Source: Symbiodinium natans
Lineage: Eukaryota; Sar; Dinophyceae; Suessiales; Symbiodiniaceae
Assembly (NCBI GenBank): GCA_905221605.1
Contig: CAJNDS010002057.1
Span: forward strand, 650,296-714,295
Length of the DNA: 64,000 nucleotides
Reading direction: 5' to 3'
Of the stretch, positions 21,724-33,800 are shown in pieces (position 1 is the stretch's first letter; every line of letters starts with the position of its first letter). The position numbers and the translations under genes are program-made. Below the pieces are notes generated by a model. It saw nothing but the letters and a program-made list of their open reading frames with translations. It was not told where the DNA came from and searched no databases.

Positions 21724-21990
21724 TCGGGTTTTAGGTTAGGGTTTTGTATGGTTTAGGGTTTTTAGGGTTTTTAGGGTTTTAGGGTTTTAGGGTTTTTGGG
21801 TTTTTTGGGGTTTTTTGGGTTTTAGGATTTTAGGTTTTAGGGATTTAGGGTTTTAGGGTTTTAGGGTTTTAGGGTTTTAGGGTTTTAGGGTTTCAGGGTT
21901 TCAGGGTTTAGGGTTTTAGGGTTTTAGGGTTTTAGGGTTTTAGGGTTTTAGGGTTTGGGGGTTTTAGGGTTTTAGGGTTTTAGGGTTTTG
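21724..21990 (+). repeat. Octamer array (TTTTAGGG)n
   Basis: Mostly the 8 bp variant GGGTTTTA rather than the heptamer, with T-length and G-length variants. Confidence 0.93.
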
Positions 21991-22360
21991 GGGGGTTCAG
22001 GGTGTCGGTCGCAGTCGTAGCAACTGAGTTGGGTTGGAAGTCTCCCAGCCTCCCCCCCCCTCCCCCCTTTCGCCCCCCAAAACCCATTTCAACCTACATA
22101 AGTCATTGTGGGGTTGAGGCTTTGCCTTAGTTCCTGCACCGGGGGGGCGAGGGCAAGGGGACGACCCTCACCTCTTAACCCCGAAAACCTTGAGCCTGAA
22201 ACTTAGAAATACCTCAAGCTCGATCGAAGCCTTAAATGGCTGTAAGACCTAACAACATTGGATCTATAGCTCCAAACCCTTATAAAAACCGTAGCTTTTT
22301 CTGGTGGCCGGGCCCTCATTGATGTGTAGGGTTTAGGGAAATTTAGGGTTAACGTCCACC

Positions 22361-22723
22361 GCCAAGCACCCGAACAGTCGGAAGGGAACGTGTGCCTTCA
22401 CCAGCAGCTTGCCCTGAAGGGGCCGCGCCACACGAAATACGCGGAAACTTGACGTTGTAGCGAACCCCCCCCCCAGAGCGCCCAAGGGTCCTGGATTGCT
22501 CAGCCACCTACTAGCAATTGCTTAAGAACCCCCCTCCCAAAAACAATCTTCCCTATAAGGGTAGTATAGGGTTTAGGGTTTTAGGGTTTTAGGGTTTAGG
22601 GTTTAGGGTTTAGGGTTTAGGGTTTTTTTGGGTTCTTAAGCGAATAGTAGGCTAGCCGCCACAGGCCAGGAGCCGCGGGAGAAGACCTTCCGCCGATACA
22701 TGGGCAAGAACTCCATCCGACAG
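22361..22723 (+). CDS. Two exons of an unassigned protein flanking an introner-like element
   Basis: Upstream stretch about 22361-22449 reads QAPEQSEGNVCLHQQLALKG, then PRHTKYAET. Downstream exon 22670-22723 starts after GGCCAG and reads EPREKTFRRYMGKNSIRQ, with a GT donor at 22724. The intervening sequence contains the family I element. No family recognised. Confidence 0.5.
22501..22657 (+). mobile_element. Introner-like element, family I copy 2
   Basis: Ends CAGCCACCTACTAGCAATTG + CTTAAGAACCC and GGGTTCTTAAGCGAATAGTA + GGCTAG are inverted repeats. A TTTAGGG block lies in the middle (22570-22625). Confidence 0.65.
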
Positions 22724-22739
22724 GTCGGCTCCCTACCCT

Positions 22740-24000
22740 AAGGCCTAAACCCTAGCCCTAGCCCTAAACCCTAAACCCTAAGCCCTAAGCCCTAAACCCT
22801 AAACCCTAAACCCTCAGCTCCTGGTGAGGGTCAGTCCATCCTTTGCTTGGGGGGCCGCAGCATTGGGTAGTTTTCCAAAGTTTGTGTCCCCTTTTTGGAG
22901 GTCCTTGTGATGGTTTAGGGTTTAGGGTTTAGGGTTTGGGGTTTAGGGTTTAGGGTTTATTTCTCTAAATTCGGGTCCTTTCTTTGAGGTCCTGATTATG
23001 AGGTGCCGTGTTATGTAAGGACCCCCAAAAATTGATCCCCAAGATAGGCAATACCCCGATTTTTGTTGAACAGTTTCGGCGCTGGCCTTGAATCTGAGCT
23101 TTGTGTTAGGGGTTTGGTGTTTAGGGTTTAGGTTTTGGGGTTGTTGTTACTGCTAAGGCCAAGCTACGTTCCCGACATAAGGGGGTGGTACTTGAGGCCC
23201 CTCCCCCAACGTAGGCCCAAGCACGAGTCCAGGGGCCTTTAGCAGATTCTCTCATGACCCTTGAAGTAAACCCTAAACCCTAACCCTAAACCCTAAACCC
23301 TAAACCCGAAACCCTGTAATTAGGGCTTCGAGATGCCGATAAGGTGAAAGAGGGTGTCAAAACCCTCAACGCTAGACACCCAAGCCCCAACCCTGTAAAT
23401 GCTAAGACTCTGAGGCTCCAAGGACTCTGATTTATGGGTTTAGGGTTTAGGGTTTGTTTGGGGGCCCAACGGTCTTATCAAAGAAGGTTTCTTGGGCTAT
23501 TTTGGGCCCATAAATTCATGAGCTCACGCGTTATATTCATTACAATTAGTGCTTTGAGTTTAGAAAGTAGTGTTTAATGGGTTTAAAAGGGCCCCTATAA
23601 AATATATAATTAATGGGCCCTATAAAAACCCCTATTATTATAATTATTATTGGGGTTTTTGCATAAAGAACTCTGGCTCTTGGTACGCCCTCTTCTTCAC
23701 GGTCAAGCGAGAGAAAGAGAGTTCACGTGCACGCTTTTACACGTTTCATGCGTGCACACATTCATTTCTTTTATCTTCACGGTATTATCATTAGGGAGTA
23801 CACGGGCCTCATTCATTCTCTTATTGGCCCGTTATAATATAATTCTGTCAATGGTTATGAGGCTGAAACGCTAAGCCGTGTGTAGCCCTCCCTGAACCCA
23901 CGTCACGTTTGACGCTGACTGCTGGCTGCGCTACGTGGCGTTTTGATCCGTGCAAGACTGTCCACCGAGGGAGAGAACGCATGCTGGAACCCGACAGAAA
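22740..24000. other. No convincing gene; telomere blocks and an AT-rich stretch
   Basis: CCCTAAA/TTTAGGG blocks at 22740-22815, 22915-22960 and 23268-23315, then AT-rich sequence 23570-23870 with possible inverted copies of GGGCCC...TATAA. No exon was supported on either strand. Confidence 0.45.
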
Positions 24001-24002
24001 CC

Positions 24003-24096
24003 TCCCTTAATTAAGGAATATACCTTAAATTACAACAGGATCCCTAATATGATTTAAGGTATACTCCTTAAGTAAGGGATATTGGAGTCTCTGGGA
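24003..24096 (+). mobile_element. Introner-like element, family E copy 1
   Basis: Palindromic core AAGGAATATACCTTAAATTA / CCCTAATATGATTTAAGGTA. The right end GAGTCTCTGGG matches the copy at 40002-40085 (ends CCCAGAGAGCC / GGCTCTCTGGG). Confidence 0.5.
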
Positions 24097-24670
24097 AGAC
24101 CACCCTGCTCCCCACAAGACACAACATGGCCAGGTCCTTCGCAGAATCACCGACTGCATGCGGGTTTGGCCTTGATCTGAGTTTCGCAGCCTTGCATTCT
24201 ACACCAGAGCCCTGAAATCTAAACTAAGCCCGAATCCTTATAAGGATCGGGCGGTGGGAGGTTGAGTACTGAGGGTGGTTCATAGGATGTGTTTTGGGAT
24301 GTGTTCTTTTGTTTTTTTTGGTCTTGCGGGTGGACAAATAGCGACATTATGACGGTCGGAAAGCATACGGATCTCAGCGGCCACAATGGGTTTCTAGGAG
24401 AATACGGGACCCCCTCTCGGATCCCCGTAGAGTAAGGACCTCCATTCTCTAGTATCGTAAACCCACAAATAGTCTTCACAAATAGCCACAATTGTTGTGC
24501 CAGTGTCGACGGCTGTGACAACAAGCACGCTAAAGCCGAAGAAGTCTTAACCTGCTATCCGGTTGCTGCTACATTCCTATTACATGTAGCCTCAGGACAG
24601 TAGCAGCGGCAATTTGTTGAGGGGATGACATTCAATAAGGCCAATGCCCTAAGTAAGGGGTATTCGCACC

Positions 24671-24777
24671 CCTAAACCCTAAACCCTAAACCCTAAACCC
24701 TAAACCCTAAACCCTAAACCCTAAACCCTAAGCCCTAAGCCCTAAGCCCTAAACCCTAAACCCTAAACCCTAAAGGT
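24671..24777 (+). repeat. Telomere-type array (CCCTAAA)n
   Basis: About 15 heptamers with three CCCTAAG variants, just before the first exon of the ABC transporter gene. Confidence 0.97.
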
Positions 24778-24871
24778 GTAGTTGAGCTCCCGAGGGTTCT
24801 TGCCGAGCATATATCGGATCGAGCAGCCTGCTACTACCCGGACCCTTGGGGCTCCTTCGACGTGTCCCACC

Positions 24872-27800
24872 ATGCTGCTGTCTGTCAGTCAGGCCATGGA
24901 TTCCATGGATTCTGAAGGCCTTGACAGAACACGACTTGAGATCTTCTCTACACAGACTGCAGCAGCTTGGACCACCTTGCTGGTCGGCTTGGCAACCATC
25001 TTCGCCTTCAACTTCATGTTGCGGAAGAAGAACCCCGCAGTTCTCCGGACCGAGCAGGCCAAGGGAAAGGCCTACTTAGAGGCTTGGTAGCCCAACTGGT
25101 ACCCTTTTCCTTTTTTTTTTTGTTGGTTCAAGGTTCCCTTTACAAAAAGTAACCAACCCCGAAAAAAGGGTGCCCTTCTTACAGTATGGTTTTTTGGGCT
25201 TCTAAGGAGCTCATGTCCGTCATCATGAAGGACGTGGAGCCCAAGCATGGCAAAGACATGCAGTTCCTATTATCCTACTTGGGTAATTATTTATATTTAC
25301 TTTTGTTTATATACAAAACCCAAGAGGATATTAAAGAAATAGGAATTATTTATATTTTTGTTTATACAAAACCCAAGAGGATATTAAAAATATTGTGTTT
25401 TTTTTTAAGGTTCTAGGGGAGTATAGGTTCACAGAAGCGGACAGCTTGCCGGAGGCAAGTCGACTCTTCGGCCTGCTTTGGGATCACGTCAGGGAGGTGC
25501 CTACCACCCAATATGGCGCGTATGGTATTCAGAAGGACTCAAGGGACCAAAGGAGGATCCCTTATCAGGGACCTTAGGGGTTACTCGGGGGCTACTTTGG
25601 TAGATAGGGACCATATATGGGTTTAGACCCCTATATATACCCTTATATACCCCTATATACCCCTCAAAGGACCATCCGGCAGTGAAGTTCACTGAGTCAC
25701 TGCTCAAAGCGGTCATGGAGAGGGATTTAGCGAACGCAACTCAGAAGACGAACGAGGCCTTGGAAAAGACCCTGCGAGAGCCAGAGCAGGGCTACCTCAC
25801 GGGGAGCAAGGTCAAAGAGCAGTTGGACTTTTGCGCCTTGGTAGCTCAGTGGTGCCCCTTTTTTTGTTGCTATGGGCTCCCTTATCAAGCAACCATCCCC
25901 CCAAAAAAAGTACCCTTTATGATAATATGGTTCCTGGACTAGCAAGGCGCAGAAGTTACCAAGAAATTGCGAGGGTTTCAAGTCGATGCACACAAGTTGA
26001 GTCTGGGCAAGGAGGCTCTCCGGAGGGCCTCCAAGCAAACCACTGGTAGGAAGAACCTCGTCACACTTGCCCTGCTCATGAAGCCGATTCTGCCCTGGCT
26101 ACTTGTGGCCATTCCCTGCAGTGTCGTGGTGGAGAGTTTGCAGTCCGTCTATCACCAAATCGGACGCTGGCAGGATGTTGGCGAGGCGGCAGCAGCTGGG
26201 AGGACCTCCGAGATGGTGTCTAGGACCTGGAGTACCTTGTTTAGGGTTTAGGGTTCCGGGTTTAGGGTTTAGGGTTTAGGGCTACTAGGACCTATAGTAG
26301 GCCCTTGTTTGTTTTACAGGGTTGGGGTTCCCTTCTCATCCTCTTATTTCCAAAAAGGGTTCCCTTTTGTACTCCTGGGTTACTCCTGGGTAAAGGTGTG
26401 GCAGCTCATAGATGTCGCCATTGGCCACTTCGCCATCGACTTCTTCGCCTTCATGCGCAACTCGTACACGGCCCGTGCTCAAGGCACATTTCTGCGAAAT
26501 GTCCGTTCCGGTGTGATGCAGGCGCTCCTGCGGCGGCTGGGCCCATTCTTAGTGTTGACTTTCTTTTTTCGGCTTGGCTTAGTTGAGGTTCACGTAGCAG
26601 GCAAAAAGAAATGCTTTCTTCGCTACCCTGGGAAAGCCAGACCCAGGCAGGATTTCGAGTACTTCGACAGAATTGCTTCGGGGTCGCTGCAGGAGCGATT
26701 GAATCGCGATGCGGAGCAGCTCGGTGCCAACGTCATCAACTTGCCCCAGCAACTTGGCTTTCTTCTGGTTGGCTCATAGGACTTTAGCTTTTTCGGTTCG
26801 TGTAGAAACTACACTAAACCCAAATCCCCAAACCTAAAGGAGCCTAACAGTCAGCCAAGGCAAGTCCTCAGTTCACTCATGTGCATGGCCATCATCTTGT
26901 ACCAGGTCTACGTCGCATCGTGGTTGCTCTTGAGAAGGTTTTCTGTAAGGGTAGGGTGAAGAAGCCTGAGTAGCTGGATGAGTACACTTTACACTTCTCG
27001 GGATACTATAATCCCCTATAGAGCTGAAAGTGTACACTTTTGGGGACTTGTGAACTCAGCAACTAAGAAGCTTGTGCTAGAGAATCGCAAGCAATATGCC
27101 CATTCATCTGTGCCCCAGGATACGGCAGGGGTGACATCTACCTCTGTTTTGGGGTTTACTTAACCTGTTCCCAGATCTTTCCCCAAACCCGAAACCCAAA
27201 AGCCTACATCCCACACCTTAAACCGAACAGGCCTGTCCATTCAACATGTTCCTGACAGCCATGGCGCCCCTTCCCGTCATGGCTTTCTTGCGTCTCCGGC
27301 TCCACAGGCGCGGGGTGTATAGGGCTTATCGGGATTTGGGAGTTTTGGTAGGGCCCTTTTTGTTTGAAGAGCTTTGGTTGCTTACGAGGGTTGCTTTGGG
27401 GTTTACATGAGTTTGGGGTTGTACTCTCATTTTGGGAAGGCCCCTTGTAGCGTATGGTAGTCGGGCCCAGGAAGCCTAAGATGAAGTCCTTGGCGCCTCT
27501 CAGGGCTTTAGTACAGTAGCAGTCTTCAGCGGCGATTCTGACAAACCCTAAACCCTAAACCCTACTGTTCATCGTGGCAGGCTCCTGCGAACGTGGGAAC
27601 AACCCCACACCTCAAACCTAGGCTCAATAGGCCCAAACTCCAAACCCCAGAGCACTCAACCCTAAACCCAATCTCCAAACCCTAAACCTTATAAACCCGC
27701 AACATAATATACCCACAACCTTATGCGCCCTAAACCTTGTAAACCCTCAACGTGATCAACCCCATCTTACAACCCTGAATCTCATAAAACCCCAAACCTT

Positions 27801-30800
27801 ATAAACTCGCCTAAACCTTGTAAACTCTAAGTTTGATAAACCCTAAGCCTTACAAATCCTTAACCATATAAACCCTCAAAACCTCACCTAAACCCTACAC
27901 CAAACCCTAAACCCTAAACCCTAAACTAAACCCTAAACCCTAAACCCTAAACCCTCAGCCCTAAACCCTAAACCCTAAACCCCAGCCTCCAAACTTTGGG
28001 AGGTGTGTGCGGGGCCTGGAGTCCCGCGGGCGGAGGCTGGCGGAGGAAGCCGCCGCGAGCACCGGAGAGATCCTGACACTTGGGAGGCTTTAGGGGTTTA
28101 GGATTTAGGGCTAGGGTTTAGGGTTTGAGTTTTAGGGCTTAGGGGCTTAGGGGTTTAGGGTTTAGGGGTTGAGGGGTTTGGGGGTTTAGAGGTTTCGGGG
28201 TTAGGAGGACTTAGGGTTGAGGGCTGACTGTAGTGGATTTTGAGGGCTTCTGCTTTAAGGCCATGCTAGACGCTCTTTGGGGTGGGTAGTGAAATCCTGC
28301 AAAGATGCCTGAGGGAAATCTAGGTTGGGCTGCCCAAATTTGCAGCAGAGAAGAGCGAGACTGGCCGCAACAACGCATGTTTCTGCTGAAACTGGTGAAG
28401 CTCCCTAAACCCTAAACCCTAAGCCCTAAGCCCTAAACCCTAAAGCCTAAAAACCCTAAACCCTAAACCCTCCTTGCACCCTAGAAACCCTAACTCCTGG
28501 TCCCAAGCGCCAAGCTCAGGATGCTTAAACTGAAGACTTGGGTTTCTGTGGGAGTTGATTCGGGTCTATTATGTGACTCAAACCCCGAAACCCTAATCCC
28601 TAAGCCCTAAACCCTAAACCCTAAACCTAAACCCCAAACCCCAAACCCTAAACCCAAATAGGGGTGAATATGGGGCTGCACCCTAGACCCTCAACTGCAG
28701 AAACCCCACCAAGGAAGGAGATCAAGACCGTGAGGCAGTTTGCGAACGAACGACAGGAAGCCTTACGATTTGACTGCTCCGAGGTGGTGCGTGGCCAGGT
28801 TGTGGAAGCTTACCTGGGTTTTAGGGTTTAGGGTTAGGGTTTAGGGTTTGTTTGGGTCTCAGGGCTCCCCTCACGACACTGATTCTTTTTTTGTGTCATA
28901 TTTGTGTGTGTGTGTGAAAATATGCAAATAGACATGCAGATAAGATGGTTCGTATCTGTAGACAGCACTGAGCAGACAGCAGCTACGTGTAGCCTTTTTT
29001 TTGCACGGTCGGCGAAGCAGAGGAACACTCCAGGATCATCGAGTGCGCGGCGAACTTCCCCATCATGATGACTTTCGTCCTGGGCATGTGTTACACGCAA
29101 TATGTGGCTAGGTATGCATAGACCCTTGGGAAATTATTTTTGCCGTTAAAGGGTTTTAGAGGATCATACTACTAGTGTTTTAACTTAGGCTTTAATCGGC
29201 CTAAACCCTAAACCCTGAACCCTAAACCCTAAACCCTAAACCCTAAACCCTAAACCCTAAACCCTAAACCCTAAACCCTACACCCTAAACCCTAAACCCT
29301 AAACCCTAATCCCTAATCCCTAATCCCTAAACCCTAAACCCTAAACCCTAAACCTCAACTCAGGTAGGTGCAGGCCTGGTCGGCGAGGGCAAACTGACCC
29401 CAGGCATGCTCTTCGACATCACAATCAAGCTTAACTTCTGGCTCATCGACCGCATCAACCGTCTCTTGGCAGTTATGGGTTGAGGTGTTGGAGTTTAGGG
29501 TTTAGGGTTTAGGGTTTAGGGTTTAGGGTTTAGGGTTTAGGGTTTAGGGTTTAGGGTTTAGGGTGTTTTGTGTTTTTTTGGGGGGAGGGACGTCCCGACC
29601 GCCATTAAAAGGTCTTATCACTTTGGCTCCGGAGGTCCGCCGCGCCTTTGAGCCACGAGGATGCTCAGCAGTACCTTTTTTGTAGGGTTTAGGGTTTAGG
29701 GTTTAGGGTTTAGGGTTTAGGGTTTAGGGTGTTAGGTGTTAGGGTTTAGGGTTTAGGGTTTAGGGTTTAGGGGTGTAAGGGTTTAGGGGTTTAGGGGTTT
29801 AGGGTTTAGGGTTTGGGGTTTGGGGTTTAGGGTTTATAGAGTGTAGGGCTTGTAAGGATCTCTTCGCAGACCGAATTAAGCCCAAAGGACAGGGCAGACT
29901 TCGTTCTCCTAGGCTACTGGGGAACCAAGGCCACTGGGCCGTGTTTGCGAGCTCCTGGAGGCCAACCCCAAGATAGAGGCGGGGGATGTGGTTGGTTGGT
30001 TCAGGCTTCGGGCTCCGGTTTAGGAGTTAGGGGGGGGGTTAGGGTTTAGGGGTTTAGGGTTTAGAGTGTATTGGTTTAAGAGGGTTGAGGATTGGGTGTT
30101 GCTGGTTAAAGAGGCTCAAGGGTAGGGGGCGTGGGTCTGGCGTTTGAGTTCAGCATGCAAGCCTTCACGCAAGCAAGAAGAGCCCATGAACAAAGCGAAA
30201 GAAAGCCATCAGCTACCGATGCAGGCGTCATCTGTGCCCAAAAGCATGAATTAGAGGTGATCACCAAAGATGTGTACGTGAAACAAAGAAATCGGGGTTA
30301 GTGAAAGCAAGAAGCCAAATATCGTGCTCTCCAAGACACCAAGGACGTGCTTAGAAGCCGCCACCACCCCCCAAGTCCCGGCAAGACGACAAAGCAACGC
30401 ACGAAGAAGAACAGGCAGAAGAAGAAAGGCTCCCAAAAGGTGAAACAAGATCTGCCTAGACAGGTGAAGCATGACTGTACAAACGCAGGTTTGCGGTAAC
30501 CATCGTTCTTCTTTGAACGGCCTTTGGCCCTCAACCCCAACATCCTTCACCTGAAGCCCTCTGTACCTAAAGTAGTTAACCCTAAGGGTCCATGCACCTC
30601 ATTATTGTATGCTTGGGCCCCAAAGTCCCTGTATTGCAGGTACTTTAGCCCAAGGATTCCCTGTTCAGGTACATGGGACCCTTAGGGTAACCTACCTCTA
30701 CCCAATACGAAACGTCGAGGTCAGCGGACGGCGTCGGGTGCTCACCGTGACATGCCGACAGCATCTCAAGGCTGTTCTGAGGAAGTGCAAGACAGCGGCT

Positions 30801-33800
30801 CGCCTAGTACAGAAGCCTTAAGGGCCTTGGGTTTCAGTTTGTGGGTTTCGGGTTTAGGGTTTAGGGCCTAGGGTTGAAGGTTTGGGGTCTAGTGAATGCA
30901 CATCGTCTCTTGTGCATCATTGAATCATTGAGTTGTGAAGCAAGCTACGCGTGCTAGATTGTATTGTGCTGTGGTGTTGCATGTGAATATGTATGTAATT
31001 GACATCTTATGTAAAATGTGACATGCAACATGTGAGCACATATACTCATGTGTATGTATATATATACACACGCCCAGAACCCCCAACCGCAAGTCCTGGC
31101 TACAGACATACCTACATACCTACATACCTACATACCTACATACCTACATACCTACATACCTACATACGTACACACGTACATGCGTACATACGTACATACG
31201 TACATACGTATACATACGTATACATACGTATACATACGTATACATACGTACATACGTACATACATACACGCAATGAAGATAAAGAAAAACAATGAAAATA
31301 GACAACCAAAAAACACGGACGGTGAAGGTGTTCGTGCAATTAGCTTTTTATCTACACCTTAAGAGCCCATATGCCTAGACAGGGGAATACCTGGGCCCTC
31401 AAGCACCTCCTATGTAGGGACTGGGGCCCAAAAACACAACAATGAAGTACCCTAAACCCTAAACCCTAAACCCTAAACCCTAAACCCTAAATGAGATTCA
31501 TGGACCCTTTGGGTTACTGAACCGCTGAGGTCAAGGACGAGGTGCGGCACCGTGAGTTGACCATCTTGGGAGAGGATTTGGACCTGCAAGACCCTTGGGA
31601 TGTGGGGTTTAGGGTTTAGGGTTTAGGGTTTAGGGTTTAGGGTTTAGGGTGTAAGGCCAACCCTTTTGGGGTTGGGGTTTAGGGTTTTGGGGTTTGGGGT
31701 TTGGTTTTGGGGTTTGGGGTTTAGGGTTTGGGGTTTAGGGTTTGGGGTTTAGTGTTTCGGGTTGGGGTTTGGGGTTTTGGGGTTGGGGTTTGGGGCTTCG
31801 GGTTCAGGGTTTGGGGTTTGGGGTTTGGGGTTTAGGGTATAGGGTTCCATCTGCCTTCTTAATTATTGTAGTACTAGAGGGAGTATGCTTCCTAACCAAC
31901 TTTTCCATGCATCTATTTTGCGTCTCATCCACCTTAGCATGGACTACACGACCGAAACGCTAAACCATAAACCAAGTTTCGTGGTTCCCAAGGGTCCAGG
32001 TACCTCATGACTGTATACTTGGGCCCCAAAGTTCCTACACAACCGATACTTTACGGCCCAAGAGTTACCGATATGAGGACATGGACCCTAAACCCTAAAC
32101 CCTAAACCCCAAACCCTAAACCCTCTGCCTTCAAGGACGGTGAGCCTCCTCTCTCTCACGGCCTGGCCATCCTGTCTTACGAATTTTCGTCGCGGGAGTA
32201 CGCGATGACCAGCAACTGACTTGATTTTTAGGATTTCAGTTCGGGTGTAGGCATCCTTCAAATTTAGAACATTGTACGACCCTTAAACCCTAAGCCCTAA
32301 ACCCTAAACCCCAAACCGCTTGCAGAAGTAAGGCAAGGCATCTCTTTTGGAGCGCGATGTGTCTTTTCCCTTGACGATGCACTTCAGCGTTCAGAAGGTT
32401 CCCTGGCATTTCGCGGGCAAGATCGAGTTTGACAATGTCTTCTTTCGATGCTTGGCAGTGTTTTGTTTTAGGAACTAGGAAGCTGAGTGGTGCCCGTTTA
32501 CCCTTTTCGGTCTTCTGGGGCCCTTTATGGACATCGCCAACCCCTAAAAGGGTTCCCCCTAAACCCGAAACCCTAAACCCTAAACCCTAAAACCCTAAAC
32601 CCTTATTATGGTTGCTGGGCTACAAGGATATCCGACGGACCGGCGGAAGCCAGTCCTGAATGGCCTGACCATGACGGTGAATCCCAAGTGCAAGGTGGGT
32701 CTGTGATGTTTAGGGTATATACCTGGGTTTAGGGTTTAGGGTTTAGGGTTTAGCGCTTAGGGTTTAGGGTTTAGGGTTTAGTGGTTGTGCCGTGATCAGT
32801 TGATAACCGCAGGTCATGAGGATTTGTAGTTTCGTGACAGTTCTGTGCTCAAAGAATAGATCAACGCGCAGGTTGCACTCGTCGGGGAAGCAGGATGTGG
32901 AAACTGGGTTGCGCTAAAGGAACTGGCTGTTTGACATCATAATGACCCTAGACCCTTAACCCTTAACCCCAAACCCTAAACCCTAAACCCTAAACCCTAA
33001 ACCCTAAACCCTAAACCCTCACCAGCAACCCAGGCAAGTCATCCTGTATGGCCTTGCTGCAACGTCTTTATGACCCAGATCATGGCAGCATCCGCCTGGA
33101 TGGAGTTGACTTGCGTGAGTACAATGTGAATGCCCTGCGTTCTCGTGTATCTTGGGGACCACATTATATACCCTACAATACTGTATTTCCTGCCCTAAAA
33201 AGAAACCTTCAGGTTCATAATTGGTCCCGAAGGTAGTGATTGTGGACCAAAAGCCAGTTTTATTTGCCACCTCCGTGCGCGAAAACATTACTTACGGTCT
33301 GCAGCATGACGTTAGCGATACTTGGACCGTTCCTGGTGTGTTTTTGTCGATGTTTTTGAAGGTTTATGGTCTAGGGTTTCGGGTTTGGGGTTTAGGGTTT
33401 AGGGTTTAAGGTTTTTTACAGGGCTTGCAGGAGCAGATAAGGATGAGGAGGTCATTGACGTCTTGCAGGCAGCTTCGCTCTGGGATGGCGACAATGGCAT
33501 CAAGAACAAGCCGGACAGTCCAGGGTCGTGTTGTGGGATGAAGGGTTTAGGGATTAGGGTTTAGGGGTTCAGGGTTTAGGGTTTGGGGTTGGGATGTTCC
33601 CCCTTTATACTAACAGGCCTCGATAGGGATTGTGATATCGGTTAGAAGAAGGTGGAACATCCCAAGTCGTGATTTGACTGCGCCTACAGCAACCTTTGTA
33701 CAGTAATATGCCCCTCAAAAGAGGGAGTTACCTTCAACTTTTCAGGCATATAGGCCGCTCTAGGTATGTTCTTGCTGGTTTTGTGACGTGTGTGTGTGAG

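Noticed and set aside
24090-24130. P-loop-like SGKTTLL just upstream of the ABC gene
   Set aside because: The SG-K part lies on the terminal repeat of a family E element (TCTCTGGGAAG), which recurs at 40077-40087, and no ATPase motifs follow in frame. The true Walker A is at 32872-33042.
30251-30550. - strand frame of 99 codons in an ABC intron
   Set aside because: Hydrophobic but low-complexity, no family match, opposite to all recognised genes, and the + strand complement is A-rich.
30609-30821. + frame of 70 codons ending [20 protein letters not shown]
   Set aside because: Its first half is a family D element; the second half could be a real exon but has no family support and would interrupt the ABC gene.
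31999-32060. Search for the dinoflagellate spliced-leader sequence in the window
   Set aside because: No convincing match to the conserved 22 nt leader was seen, here or upstream of ATG 24872.
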